A program made the position numbers and the translations under genes. Of a stretch of 64,000 bases of DNA, positions 36,634 to 45,197 are shown in pieces (positions within the stretch are counted from its first letter, which is position 1; the number at the start of each line of letters is the position of its first letter). The notes beneath the pieces are model-generated. The model worked only from the letters and a program-made list of their open reading frames with translations, was not told the origin of the DNA and ran no database searches. The DNA comes from Spiribacter curvatus (GTDB lineage: Bacteria; Pseudomonadota; Gammaproteobacteria; Nitrococcales; Nitrococcaceae), in contig NC_022664.1 in NCBI RefSeq assembly GCF_000485905.1, positions 868,001-932,000 of the forward strand. The letters run 5' to 3'.

Positions 36634-37921
36634 CGTCGCGTAGGATGCGGCCTCGGACCCGACGGATGCCGATGGCAACGCTGGCAATGACCACGGGGAT
36701 ACTCAATGCGGTGGCGATATCGCCGTTGGGAACGATCCCGCCGCGATCGAGACCATCGAAGGCGTAGGCGATCAGCGAGACGGTGTAGTAACTCAGGATG
36801 ACCACTGAGAGGCCCTCGACCGTCTCCTGCAGTCGCAACTGCAGCCGAGCGCGGCGGTTCATGGAATCGAGGAGATCCCCATTCTGTGCCTCCAGCGCCA
36901 CGTCCACCCGGGTACGCAGCAGGTTCGCGCCGCGACTGACGCGCTTGGAGATGCGCTCCAGTCGATCGCCGATGTAGACACAGGTATCGAGGGCCGGCGC
37001 CAGGCGCCGCTCCATGAACTCATCAAGCGTGCTGACGCCCTCAATGCGTTGCTCACGGAGCACACGTAGCCGTCGCCTCACCAGTGTTCCGTAGGCCTCG
37101 GTGGCACTGAAACGGAAATTGGTGCGCGCCATCAGTCGCTCGACGCGGGCCGATAGATCCGACAATGAAGTCAGCAGCTCGCGCTCATCCGATAGATCCG
37201 AGACGGTTGAGAGCTCATCCATGAGTGTCCCGAGCTGCGTTTCCATCTCGGTGATATCACTGGAGAGCTGGCGGGCCAGCGGGAATCCGAGCAGGGCCAT
37301 GAACCGGTAGGTCTCGAGCTCGAGCAGACGCTGGACCAGTCGCCCGGCCTGCATGGCATTGAGGCTCTTATCGACCACCAGAAAACGCAGGAATCCATCG
37401 CTGTCGGCCATAAAGTCGGTCCATACCGAGGCCGCACCGCCACTGCAGTCACTGCCGGCAAGGCTATCCGGCTGGAAGTACTGACCGAGCGAGTCGATAT
37501 CGGTATCAACGCTCGCCGCGTCCGCCAGTGTCACATGCATGGCGGCGAGCAGTTCGCCGGGCAGGCCGGGCAGCCACTGGCTGGGCAGACTGCTGATCGC
37601 CGGGTCGTCGAACGGAGCCGGCTCAGCACCATCAACAAAAACCGTGTAAGTGGAGAATTCGGTATGACGCTCCCAGCGTAGCCGGAAACCCCGTGCCTCG
37701 AGCGTGAAGTGACCGGCCTCGGCGTCAGGCGGGTCAATCTGCAGGCGCTCACAGAGCGAGGCCATGTGCGCGACCTCGGCGCTGCGCCCGCTGGTGCCGG
37801 TATGCATGACCAGATGCGAGACGCGTAGCGGTGTCGAGAGGCTCTCAAAGGGGCGCGCATGCGCCTCCCTGAGCAGTGTTTCCCGGAGCGTGTGGGTGGT
37901 GATGCCGGTTTTACTGACCAT
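36617..37921 (-). CDS. DUF3422-family protein, membrane-anchored at the C-terminus
   Basis: A 434-residue protein matching DUF3422. The start has REAHARPFESLSTPLRVSHLVMH, and residues of the middle give VDKSLNAMQAGRLVQRLLELETYRFMALLGFPLARQL. Two helical, coiled-coil-like stretches follow. Near the C-terminus are two hydrophobic segments, VEGLSVVILSYYTVSLIAYAFDGL and ALSIPVVIASVAIGI. The family is uncharacterised and fits a membrane-tethered helical protein. Translation is taken from ATG 37921 because homologues begin just before the HARPF motif; the frame extends 51 residues further, partly antisense to the rhomboid gene. It precedes and overlaps the TVP38 gene. Confidence 0.82.
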   Translation of the reverse strand: MVSKTGITTHTLRETLLREAHARPFESLSTPLRVSHLVMHTGTSGRSAEVAHMASLCERLQIDPPDAEAGHFTLEARGFRLRWERHTEFSTYTVFVDGAEPAPFDDPAISSLPSQWLPGLPGELLAAMHVTLADAASVDTDIDSLGQYFQPDSLAGSDCSGGAASVWTDFMADSDGFLRFLVVDKSLNAMQAGRLVQRLLELETYRFMALLGFPLARQLSSDITEMETQLGTLMDELSTVSDLSDERELLTSLSDLSARVERLMARTNFRFSATEAYGTLVRRRLRVLREQRIEGVSTLDEFMERRLAPALDTCVYIGDRLERISKRVSRGANLLRTRVDVALEAQNGDLLDSMNRRARLQLRLQETVEGLSVVILSYYTVSLIAYAFDGLDRGGIVPNGDIATALSIPVVIASVAIGIRRVRGRILRDDADRV

Positions 37922-38018
37922 GGGGATGGCGGCCTTTTTCGCAGGTGGGCGCACGCTAGCGCCGAGCGGATTCGCAAGCAAGTAGCGTCGGCCCCGACGC
38001 GCGACGTATCCTTGCCGC

Positions 38019-38681
38019 ATGGGACCAATAAACTTAGATGATAACCCGGTTGTGCTCACGATGCTCGTGGCCAACGGGCTTGGGTTCGTCGCCTATCTGC
38101 TGATCGGTCCGGCGATGATTGCAGGATTCGGGCTCTGGCCCCTCGGCACGGCAGCGCTCAGCGCCCAGTATGGCGGCGGTATCCCGGGCTTTTCAGTCTG
38201 GCAGCTACTGACCTATGGGTTTCTGCACGGCGGCATGCTGCATCTGTTCGTGAACATGTTCGCGCTCTGGATGTTCGGGACATCGCTGGAGCGTTTCTGG
38301 GGGTCCCGCCCATTTTTGACGTTCTATCTGGTGTGTCTGGTCGGAGCGGGGGTGATCCAGCTGTTCGTGGCCACCATGGCGGCGGATAGTGGCAGCGTCT
38401 ATCCGACGATCGGCGCGTCCGGCGCTGTGTTCGGGATCCTGCTGGGGTTCGCGATGATGTTTCCCGATCAGCGCCTGATGCTGTTATTCCCGCCGATCCC
38501 CATCAAGGCCAAGTACTTCGTGATCTTCTACGGTGCATTCGAACTCTATGCCGGGTTCACCGGATCGATGTCGGGTGTTGCGCACTTTGCCCACCTCGGC
38601 GGAATGGCTTTCGGCTTTCTGATCATCACCTACTGGCGCGGGCGTCTGCCGATCAAGCCACAGCGTCGGTTGATGCGCTGA
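38019..38681 (+). CDS. rhomboid-family intramembrane serine protease
   Basis: A 220-residue membrane protein with six hydrophobic segments. The oxyanion/loop motif FLHGGMLHLFVNMFALWMFG lies in the second helix. The catalytic serine is in the GASGAVFGILLGF motif, and the partner histidine in VAHFAHLGGMAFGFL. These are the three rhomboid hallmarks. It cleaves membrane proteins within the bilayer; substrates are unknown. Its C-terminal tail is short and basic. It is divergent from the DUF3422 gene with only 97 bases between the starts and is followed by an AT-rich gap with DnaA boxes. Confidence 0.93.
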   Translation: MGPINLDDNPVVLTMLVANGLGFVAYLLIGPAMIAGFGLWPLGTAALSAQYGGGIPGFSVWQLLTYGFLHGGMLHLFVNMFALWMFGTSLERFWGSRPFLTFYLVCLVGAGVIQLFVATMAADSGSVYPTIGASGAVFGILLGFAMMFPDQRLMLLFPPIPIKAKYFVIFYGAFELYAGFTGSMSGVAHFAHLGGMAFGFLIITYWRGRLPIKPQRRLMR

Positions 38682-38684
38682 AGG

Positions 38685-38719
38685 TTGTCCACAAAAGCTG
38701 TGGATAAGACTGTGGATGG
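38685..38719. other. cluster of three DnaA boxes next to an AT-rich stretch
   Basis: TTGTCCACA at 38685-38693, TGTGGATAA at 38699-38707 (perfect box in inverted orientation) and TGTGGATGG at 38711-38719 are packed within 35 bases. A looser TGTGCATAA is at 38911-38919. Between them, about 38760-38850 is strikingly AT-rich for this genome. The gap 38682-38944 contains no gene I can support. A DnaA-titration or DnaA-regulated promoter site is possible; an origin is less likely because none of dnaA, dnaN, mnmG or rpmH is nearby. Confidence 0.6.
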
Positions 38720-38944
38720 TTTCTCGATAAGTGGAGTGAACCCCTTATCTGATGCGGTGTCTGGACAAATTGTTCGATTATTCACCATCATAAGTCTTTC
38801 CATGAAAAACAATTACTTAAACAGTTTATCTGTTAATTATTATCGTCACATTCGCGCAAACCCCCGAGTTCCGCTGGACGGGTATTGGCCCTATGACGCT
38901 GCCCCGAAACTGTGCATAACCCAACCGAACGAGGACGAGACATA

Positions 38945-39901
38945 ATGCAAACGACGTTTCTCGACCGTGACACACTGGATCAGGGCGATCTCGATATGGA
39001 CGCGCTGTCCACGGTCTGCGGACGGTGGCACAGCTTCGGGCGGACGCCCCCAGAGTCGCTCGCTGACCGGATCGGTCACTCGGACGTGGTGATCACCAAT
39101 AAATGCGTGATCGGAGCCAAAATCCTTGATGCCTGCCCACAGCTGGCGTTGATCAACGTCGTGGCAACCGGTGTGAACAACATCGATATCGATGCCGCCC
39201 GCGAGCGCGGGATAACGGTCACCAACTGTCAGGGTTATGGCACTGAGGCGGTCAGCCAGCATGCGATCGCATTGATGCTCGCGCTCTGCACACGTCTGAT
39301 CGACTACCATCAGGCCGTTCAGGCCGGGCGATGGGCACAGTCACCGGACTTCTGCCTGCTGGACTATCCGATCCGGGAGCTCGCCGCGCAGACCCTGGTG
39401 GTGGTTGGATATGGTGATCTGGGGCGTGCAGTGGTCGACAAGGCACAGGCAATGGGGATGCAGGTCCTGGTTGCCGAGCGGCCCGGTATCGAGACACCAA
39501 GGGCAGGGCGGGTGACCTTCGCTGAAGGTATCGAGCGTGCGGATATCCTGACACTGCACTGCCCGCTGACCGAGTCGACGCAGGCGATGATTGGACCGGA
39601 TGTTCTGCAGCGCATGAAGTCAACCGCGTTTCTGATCAATACCGCTCGCGGAGGACTGATTGACGAGCCCGCGCTGGCACAGGCCCTGCGAACGGGCGAA
39701 ATCGGTGGCGCGGGGCTGGACGGCCTGTCGGTGGAGCCGCCGGTGGCCGGCAATCCGTTGCTCGCGCCGGGGATACCCAACCTGATCGTGACACCGCACA
39801 GCGCCTGGGGCAGCCGCCCGGCACGCCAACGCATCATTGAGCAGACGGTGGAGAATATCAGCGCGTGGCAGCGCGGTACGCCCACGCGCTGTGTGACATA
39901 G
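38945..39901 (+). CDS. D-2-hydroxyacid dehydrogenase (glycerate dehydrogenase/hydroxypyruvate reductase type)
   Basis: A 318-residue NAD(P)-dependent dehydrogenase. The Rossmann motif is VVVGYGDLGRAV at about residues 149-160. The active-site arginine is in NTARGGLIDEPAL, glutamate in GLDGLSVEPP and histidine in VTPHSAWGS. The N-terminal catalytic part has VVITNKCVIG and NVVATGVNNIDIDAARERGITVTN, which resembles HprA/glycerate dehydrogenase. Hydroxypyruvate or glyoxylate are the likely substrates, but this family is broad. ATG 38945 follows GAGGACGAG. An SDR gene follows 16 bases downstream on the same strand. Confidence 0.85.
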   Translation: MQTTFLDRDTLDQGDLDMDALSTVCGRWHSFGRTPPESLADRIGHSDVVITNKCVIGAKILDACPQLALINVVATGVNNIDIDAARERGITVTNCQGYGTEAVSQHAIALMLALCTRLIDYHQAVQAGRWAQSPDFCLLDYPIRELAAQTLVVVGYGDLGRAVVDKAQAMGMQVLVAERPGIETPRAGRVTFAEGIERADILTLHCPLTESTQAMIGPDVLQRMKSTAFLINTARGGLIDEPALAQALRTGEIGGAGLDGLSVEPPVAGNPLLAPGIPNLIVTPHSAWGSRPARQRIIEQTVENISAWQRGTPTRCVT

Positions 39902-39917
39902 ATAGGGGAGAGCGGCC

Positions 39918-40661
39918 ATGACCGAGCCAATCATCGTCATTACCGGCGCTGGGAGTGGTATTGGGCAGGCGCTCGCGTCGCGCTATGCCGATCGGGGCTG
40001 CAACGTGCTGGCGATTGGACGACGTGCCGCACCGCTGGAGGCACTGGCATCGGCGCAGCCATCCATTCGCCACTGTGCGGCGGATGTAAGCACTGCGGGG
40101 GGTCAGGCCGCCATCCGATCGGCGATCGGCGGGTCGACCATCCGGGCGCTGGTCCATAATGCGGGTGTGCTGGAGCCGGTCGGGCCGTTACTGGAGCAGT
40201 CGAGTGACGCCATCCGCCAGCACCTTGCGATCAATCTGGAGGCACCGATAGCCCTGAGTGGCATGCTTCAGCCAATGATGGCCTCTGACGCACGGATCCT
40301 GCATATCTCCTCGGGGGCCGCGCATCGTGCCTTGCCTGGCTGGGGGGCTTATTGCATCAGTAAGGCCGCCCTGCACATGGCTTATGCGGTTCTCCATCAG
40401 GAGCTGAACGGTTCGTCGATCAGTGTCGGGAGCCTGCGGCCCGGCGTTGTCGATACGCCGATGCAGTCGCTGATCCGGTCACAGTCGGTTGAAGATTTCC
40501 CGGCGGTGGAGAATTTCCGCGCGCTGAAGGAAAACGATGCACTGACATCACCCGACCGGGTAGCGCGATTCATTGAGGCGGTTCTGAGCCTGCCAGCGGA
40601 GCGCTACAGCGCGGGGGAATGGGATATCCGTGAGCATTGGGAGACTGTTATTGGCGGATGA
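39918..40661 (+). CDS. short-chain dehydrogenase/reductase (SDR)
   Basis: A 247-residue classical SDR. The cofactor loop is VITGAGSGIGQALA (TGxxxGxG) and IGRR after strand two suggests NADP preference. HNAGVLEPVG is the NNAG-equivalent, ISSGAAHRALPGWGAY-CISK holds the Ser-Tyr-Lys catalytic set, and LRPGVVDTPM follows. The overall pattern is like sepiapterin/carbonyl reductase-type SDRs (YciK or fungal type), but the substrate cannot be read. It is probably co-transcribed with the upstream hydroxyacid dehydrogenase (16-base gap). GGGGAGAG lies ahead of ATG 39918. The downstream gap 40662-40802 holds a 14-bp AT palindrome. Confidence 0.85.
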   Translation: MTEPIIVITGAGSGIGQALASRYADRGCNVLAIGRRAAPLEALASAQPSIRHCAADVSTAGGQAAIRSAIGGSTIRALVHNAGVLEPVGPLLEQSSDAIRQHLAINLEAPIALSGMLQPMMASDARILHISSGAAHRALPGWGAYCISKAALHMAYAVLHQELNGSSISVGSLRPGVVDTPMQSLIRSQSVEDFPAVENFRALKENDALTSPDRVARFIEAVLSLPAERYSAGEWDIREHWETVIGG

Positions 40662-40713
40662 TGCGTGGGACGTCCTGAGGCAGACACCCACCCACTGCCA
40701 TCCTTTATTTAAC

Positions 40714-40727
40714 ATAATATATATTAT
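40714..40727. repeat. perfect 14-bp AT palindrome in the SDR-DUF2868 gap
   Basis: ATAATATATATTAT is self-complementary and stands in an otherwise GC-rich region, 76 bases before the DUF2868 start. It could be a -10 region (TATATT/TATTAT on both strands) or an operator. The sequence alone does not decide. Confidence 0.5.
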
Positions 40728-40802
40728 ACGCATCAATATGGACGCCAGGAAAAGCCCGCAACCGCTTCTGGCCGATCGCCGACCTTGGTAACCTGTCGGG
40801 CT

Positions 40803-42245
40803 ATGGCGCTATCCATCCGCGACTGGCTGCTCACTGAAGCCGTCCGTCTGCACGAACAACAACATGGTCGTAGTCATGACGATGACACGGCGAACGCCAT
40901 CGCGCGTTCAACGAACGGCTCGCTGAGCGATCAGCTGGCGGCGCGTGCGCTCGCGCTACCAGAAGCCGCTGCAGCGGCGACAGACCTCAAACGCCTCCGA
41001 CAGGCCTTTGAGCTGATCGTTGCGCTGGTCCTGACGGGGGCCGCGCTCGCCGGTTGGTTCGCGGCGCGCACCGCGCTCGAAATGCGTGACGTTGATGCGC
41101 TGGTCGTCCTGACTGCGCTGTTGGGGTTGCCGAGCCTGGCGCTGATCGGCTGGCTGATCGTTATGGTGCTCCGTCCCGGGCCGCGCGCCGATGGCCTGCT
41201 GGGCGGCCGGCTGCTGCGGGGTTTTCTTGAGGTGCTTGCACCGCGCTTCCTGCGCAGCGAGCTGGCGCCTGATCTGGCCCGCGCGTGTGTCTACCTGATG
41301 CGCACCGCCGCAGGACAGTCACGGATCGCGACCCTCATCCATGGTGGCTGGCTGGCCTATACGACCGCAGCTGTGACCGCGATGGCGGTCTACTTCAGCG
41401 TGGTCGAGTACACGTTGAGCTGGGGTACGACGATCCTTGATGCCGAGGTCATCGTCGCGCTTGTCAGCGCCCTGGCCACTTTTCCCGCGGCGCTGGGACT
41501 CATGCCCGACGTCCAGTCCGAGTGGGTGCTGGCGGCTCGGGATGGCACCGCGACGGCGCCGCATCGGGCAGCCTGGGCCGCGCTTCTGATGAGCGCGGTG
41601 GCCGTCTATGGGGCACTGCCGCGGCTCGTGCTGGTACTGACTTACGCCCTGCTCGGGCGTTTTCAGGGGCAACGACTCGCCCTCGACGTTGGTCTGCCTG
41701 GCTATCTGCGCCTCCGCGAACTCGTCCATCCGGCCTCGGCACCGGCGAATCAGTCTGAGGCGCCCATGGCCACCCTCCCCCGCGCGCCGCGTCAGGCGAC
41801 TGAAACCGCTGCGGGGCCGGTCCTGGTCATCGGCGCGGAGCGCACCACCGATGATCTGCTTGCCGCAATCCCCGATCTCAGCGCGCCTGTGGTCGGGGCG
41901 GTTGATACGCGCGCCGCGCGCCGGCAGCTGATCGCCGCGCTGCAGGCGCAGGCCGCGCCACCGACCGGCCTGCTCGCGACCTGTTCACTCCTGCGCACGC
42001 CGGACACCGGCACTGCGCATATCCTGGGCGACGTGGCGGAAACAGCAGCGGCCCCGCTTATTCTGGTGCTGCACGATGCCACAGAGCTCGCGGCGCGGGG
42101 CGGTGACCCGCAGGCGCGTATCGCCGACTGGGATCGGCTGGCGGATTCGATCGGCGCCGATTACGTCGTTTTTGATCATCAACAACCGGATCCAGCGGCG
42201 ATCGCGTCGATTCGCCAATGGACCGACGAGGCGGAGACAACATGA
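40803..42245 (+). CDS. DUF2868-family inner-membrane protein
   Basis: A 480-residue membrane protein of the DUF2868 family. It starts IRDWLLTEAVRLHEQQH, then ARALALPEAA and two hydrophobic helices at about residues 62-125 (ELIVALVLTGAALAGWFAA; VLTALLGLPSLALIGWLIVMVL). More follow around 180-290 (AAVTAMAVYFSVVEYTLSWGT and AALLMSAVAVYGALPRLVLVLTYALL). The C-terminal 150 residues are soluble, Ala-rich and end at ATGA, overlapping the next gene by four bases. In other proteobacteria this family is found directly before a DUF3482-containing GTPase, as here. The function is unknown; a membrane partner for the GTPase is a reasonable inference. Confidence 0.82.
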   Translation: MALSIRDWLLTEAVRLHEQQHGRSHDDDTANAIARSTNGSLSDQLAARALALPEAAAAATDLKRLRQAFELIVALVLTGAALAGWFAARTALEMRDVDALVVLTALLGLPSLALIGWLIVMVLRPGPRADGLLGGRLLRGFLEVLAPRFLRSELAPDLARACVYLMRTAAGQSRIATLIHGGWLAYTTAAVTAMAVYFSVVEYTLSWGTTILDAEVIVALVSALATFPAALGLMPDVQSEWVLAARDGTATAPHRAAWAALLMSAVAVYGALPRLVLVLTYALLGRFQGQRLALDVGLPGYLRLRELVHPASAPANQSEAPMATLPRAPRQATETAAGPVLVIGAERTTDDLLAAIPDLSAPVVGAVDTRAARRQLIAALQAQAAPPTGLLATCSLLRTPDTGTAHILGDVAETAAAPLILVLHDATELAARGGDPQARIADWDRLADSIGADYVVFDHQQPDPAAIASIRQWTDEAETT

Positions 42246-43618
42246 CCGACGCACCCATCCTGGATGTCGGTATTGTCGGGCATACCAACGCCGGCAAGAC
42301 GTCACTGGTTCGAACCCTCACCCGTAACCGCACCTTTGGCGAGGTTGAGGATCGCGGTGGGACGACACGCCGTGTCTCCGCGGCGACCCTCGACGATGGC
42401 GATGCAACCTGCCTGAGGCTCTGGGATTCCCCCGGGCTGGAGAATGCGCCGACGCTGCTGGAGCATCTCGATGAGACCAGCACACAACGCCATGACGGCC
42501 TGGCCGCGCTGCGCCGGCTGCTTGATGATGCGCGTATCACCTGACAGTTCCCGGAAGAAACCCGCGTGCTCGAGCTCGCCCTTGGCTGCGATGTGCTGCT
42601 CTATGTCATCGACGTGCGCGAGCCGGTACTGGAGAAATACAAGGATGAACTGGCAGTGCTCGCGAGCAGTGCACGGCCGATTATCGCGGTTCTCAACTTC
42701 GTTGCGGCCGATGACAGTCGCGAGTCGGAATGGCGTGATGCCCTCGCCCGCGTCACCCTGCACACGGTCGTCGCCTTTGATGCCCGTGTACGGAGCTTTG
42801 AGACTGAGCTCCAGCTCTACAAGAAGATCGCCAGCCAACTTAATGATTTCGAACCAGCGATTGAGGCATGGATCAGGTATCGGCGCGGTGAAGAGCGGCA
42901 GTGTCGCGAGGCGGCGCGTTCGACCATCGCTACCCTGCTGGTGGACGCCGCCGCTGCGCAGCGAAGCCTGAAAAAAACCGATCGAAACGGTCCTGATCCG
43001 TCACTCGAGGCGCTTCGCGAGGCGATCCGAGAGCGAGAGCAGGTATGCAGCGAGACATTGCTGGCCCTCTACGCCTTTGCCGACGAGGACTATGAAGACG
43101 ATGACTGGCCATTGGCGAGCGGCTACTGGCCAGCGGACGTGTTCAGCGCCGATGCACTCAAACACTATGGCCGGCAGGCCGCCGGTTATGCCGGCGCGGG
43201 AGTGGGTGCCGGCGCTGCGTTTGATGTCGCCACGGGCGGCCTGTCACTCGGGACGGGCGCCCTACTCGGTCTGCTGGTGGGTACGGGGACAGGTGCAGCG
43301 CGCGCCCTGATACCGCCGCTGTGGAAACGAACCTATGGGCAGCAGCCGGTCTGTGTCAGTGACGAGACGCTGGAGCGCCTGACAGCGCGTCAGCTGCATC
43401 TCATCAATGCCCTCAATCATCGCGGTCATGCCACCACAGAAACGCTGGAGGGCGAGCAGGCGGCACTGTTTGAGAACACCGAGCGGGTTGAACTGCTGCG
43501 CAAGGCCCGTCAGCATCCGGAATGGTCATCGCTCAATCCCGAGTTCCGGGACAATGCCAAGCGCAATGAGGTGATCGAACAGGTCTCCAGGACCCTGCCC
43601 GATTTCTACATCGACTGA
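42242..43618 (+). pseudogene. GTPase with DUF3482 domain, interrupted by in-frame TGA
   Basis: The frame of 458 codons encodes an Era-like small GTPase domain followed by DUF3482. G1 is GHTNAGKT at residues 13-20. G2/G3 are seen in RGGTTRRVS and WDSPGLE (residues 61-67). Codon 101 (42542-42544) is TGA, between LLDDARIT and QFPEETRVLELALGCDVLLYVIDVREPVL. The latter block is a normal family continuation with IAVLNFVAAD as G4-like. No frameshift is needed. The C-terminal part has glycine-rich membrane-touching sequence (GYAGAGVGAGAAFDVATGGLSLGTGALLGLLVGTG). The likely original partner is the overlapping DUF2868 protein. It is called a pseudogene; TGA readthrough or a sequencing error are the alternatives. 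The 3' end overlaps the convergent CC-motif gene by 13 bases. Confidence 0.8.
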
Positions 43619-43929
43619 TTCGACATTGATCCCTCGACCGGATCGTCCGCCTCCACGAACAGTCGCCGCCAGCCCAGAAAGCCCTCTACCCGGATGGTCA
43701 GGACCTGGCCCGCATCGCTGAGCATGGGATCGATGTGAATGACGACCGCATCGACCGTTAATGTCTCCCAGTCTGCGGCGTCCCGCGACGCCCCCGGCGC
43801 AGCCTCGGGCAGCCGCGCCATTCCGCCGCAGCAGCCGTGACGGGGGGCGGCGCGAAGCGTCACCACACTCCCCCGGTCGCGGATCCAGCGACGCGCCGCC
43901 GGGTCGATGGTCAGCGACAGGTCAGCCAT
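43606..43929 (-). CDS. small CC-motif protein next to arsenite exporter
   Basis: A 107-residue protein with SVVTLRAAPRHGCCGGMARLPEA at about residues 20-42, then IHIDPMLSD and LTIRVEGFLGWRRLFVEAD. The CCGG motif and the closing GFLG-RRL blocks resemble what I know as the CC/Se-motif family, in which some members carry selenocysteine instead of the second cysteine. Here both are cysteine (TGT-TGC-type codons, not TGA). It lies three bases downstream of the ACR3 arsenite exporter gene on the same strand, so it is part of an arsenic operon. A thiol role toward As or Se is inferred, not shown. Confidence 0.65.
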   Translation of the reverse strand: MADLSLTIDPAARRWIRDRGSVVTLRAAPRHGCCGGMARLPEAAPGASRDAADWETLTVDAVVIHIDPMLSDAGQVLTIRVEGFLGWRRLFVEADDPVEGSMSNQSM

Positions 43930-43932
43930 CGA

Positions 43933-45039
43933 TCAGGCCGTTGCCGGGCGCTCGGCGACCGCCGCGAATCGGGAGCGGGTGCGATTGGCGATCTTGACGA
44001 GTGCCAGCATCAGCGGCACCTCAACCAGTACACCGACCACCGTCGCCAGCGCGGCGCCCGAGTGGACGCCGAACAGCCCGATCGCGGCGGCAACGGCCAG
44101 CTCGAAGAAATTGCTTGCGCCGATCATCGCTCCCGGCGCGGCGATCGAATGCGGTACGCCCCAGCGCTGCGCCCAGCCGTAGGCGATGGCGAATATCAGT
44201 ACCGTCTGCACGATCAGCGGGATCGCGATCAGCACGATATGCAGCGGATTGTTCAGGATGACCTCGCCCTGGAAGGCAAACAGCAGTATCAGCGTGAGGA
44301 TCAGGCCAATCGGCGTGATTGGGCCGATCCGGCGCATTAACCGCTCGTCAAACCAGCTCCGGCCCCGACGCCTGATGACCGCGACCCGAGTGAGATACCC
44401 AGCGCCCAGCGGAATGACGATATACATGAACACCGACAGGAGCATTGTCGCCCAGGGCACCGAGATGCTCGAGAGCCCCAGCAGCAACATAACGATGGGT
44501 GCGAACGCGAAGAGCATGATCAAGTCGTTCAGCGACACCTGTACCAGCGTATAGGCCGGGTCGCCACGGGTCAGGTAGCTCCAGACGAACACCATCGCCG
44601 TGCAGGGCGCGGCGCCCAGCAGGATCGCGCCGGCGAGATACTCCCTGGCCAGATCAGGCGCGATCAACGGCTTGAACAGTACGATGAGAAACAGCCAGGC
44701 GATTCCGAACATGGTGAACGGCTTGATCAGCCAGTTGACTGTTGTCGTGATGATCAGGCCTTTGGGCTGGCGGCGCACACCGAGGATTGATGAGAAATCG
44801 ATCTGCACCATCATCGGAAAGATCATCGCCCAGATCAGTATCGCGACCGGTATCGAGACCTGCGCATACTCGAACTGCGACAGAGTGGCCGGAACGCCCG
44901 GCGCAAACTGCCCGAGCGCCACGCCGGCAGCGATCGCCAGCGCGACCCACACTGACAGATAGCGCTCAAAAAAGCCCATGCCCTCGCGGATATCAGGCCC
45001 CTCATTGCGCTGCTGGACCGTGGACGGATCAGCACTCAT
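43933..45039 (-). CDS. ACR3-family arsenite efflux permease
   Basis: A 368-residue inner-membrane carrier with ten hydrophobic segments. The ACR3 hallmark cysteine is in ILLGAAPCTAMVFVWSYLTRGDPAYTLVQVSLND. Other blocks are IPVAILIWAMIFPMMVQIDFSS and GAMIGASNFFELAVAAAIGLFG. ACR3 exports arsenite with proton exchange and confers arsenic tolerance. It is distinct from ArsB. No arsR or arsC is in the window, but the sequence upstream of its ATG has an ArsR-like dyad. The small CC-motif protein follows by three bases. Confidence 0.93.
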   Translation of the reverse strand: MSADPSTVQQRNEGPDIREGMGFFERYLSVWVALAIAAGVALGQFAPGVPATLSQFEYAQVSIPVAILIWAMIFPMMVQIDFSSILGVRRQPKGLIITTTVNWLIKPFTMFGIAWLFLIVLFKPLIAPDLAREYLAGAILLGAAPCTAMVFVWSYLTRGDPAYTLVQVSLNDLIMLFAFAPIVMLLLGLSSISVPWATMLLSVFMYIVIPLGAGYLTRVAVIRRRGRSWFDERLMRRIGPITPIGLILTLILLFAFQGEVILNNPLHIVLIAIPLIVQTVLIFAIAYGWAQRWGVPHSIAAPGAMIGASNFFELAVAAAIGLFGVHSGAALATVVGVLVEVPLMLALVKIANRTRSRFAAVAERPATA

Positions 45040-45057
45040 AAAAGCTCCGCTAACGTG

Positions 45058-45079
45058 TATATGTCGATATGCGTATATA
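45058..45079. promoter_or_regulatory. AT-rich dyad upstream of the ACR3 gene
   Basis: TATATG at 45058-45063 and TATATA at 45074-45079 flank TCGATATGCG, an imperfect inverted repeat just 19 bases before the ACR3 start. Its ATA/TAT arms resemble sites of ArsR/SmtB-type repressors. No such repressor gene is in the window. Confidence 0.4.
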
Positions 45080-45197
45080 GGAATGAAAGTTTACGGCGGA
45101 ACGCCGATACGCTGCAAATCCGGCTCACCGATCAATGTGGGTGGCCAACACGCCGTGACCCCGCGATAATGCGGCTCCACGCAGCCTGAAGATACCC

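Noticed and set aside
38682-38944. Chromosomal origin oriC
   Set aside because: Only three to four boxes and no dnaA, dnaN, mnmG, parAB or rpmH nearby; kept only as a DnaA-box cluster.
38685-38945. Open frame of 86 codons in the DnaA-box gap
   Set aside because: It begins with TTG inside a DnaA box, has no Shine-Dalgarno, no recognisable motif and overlaps the start of the hydroxyacid dehydrogenase.
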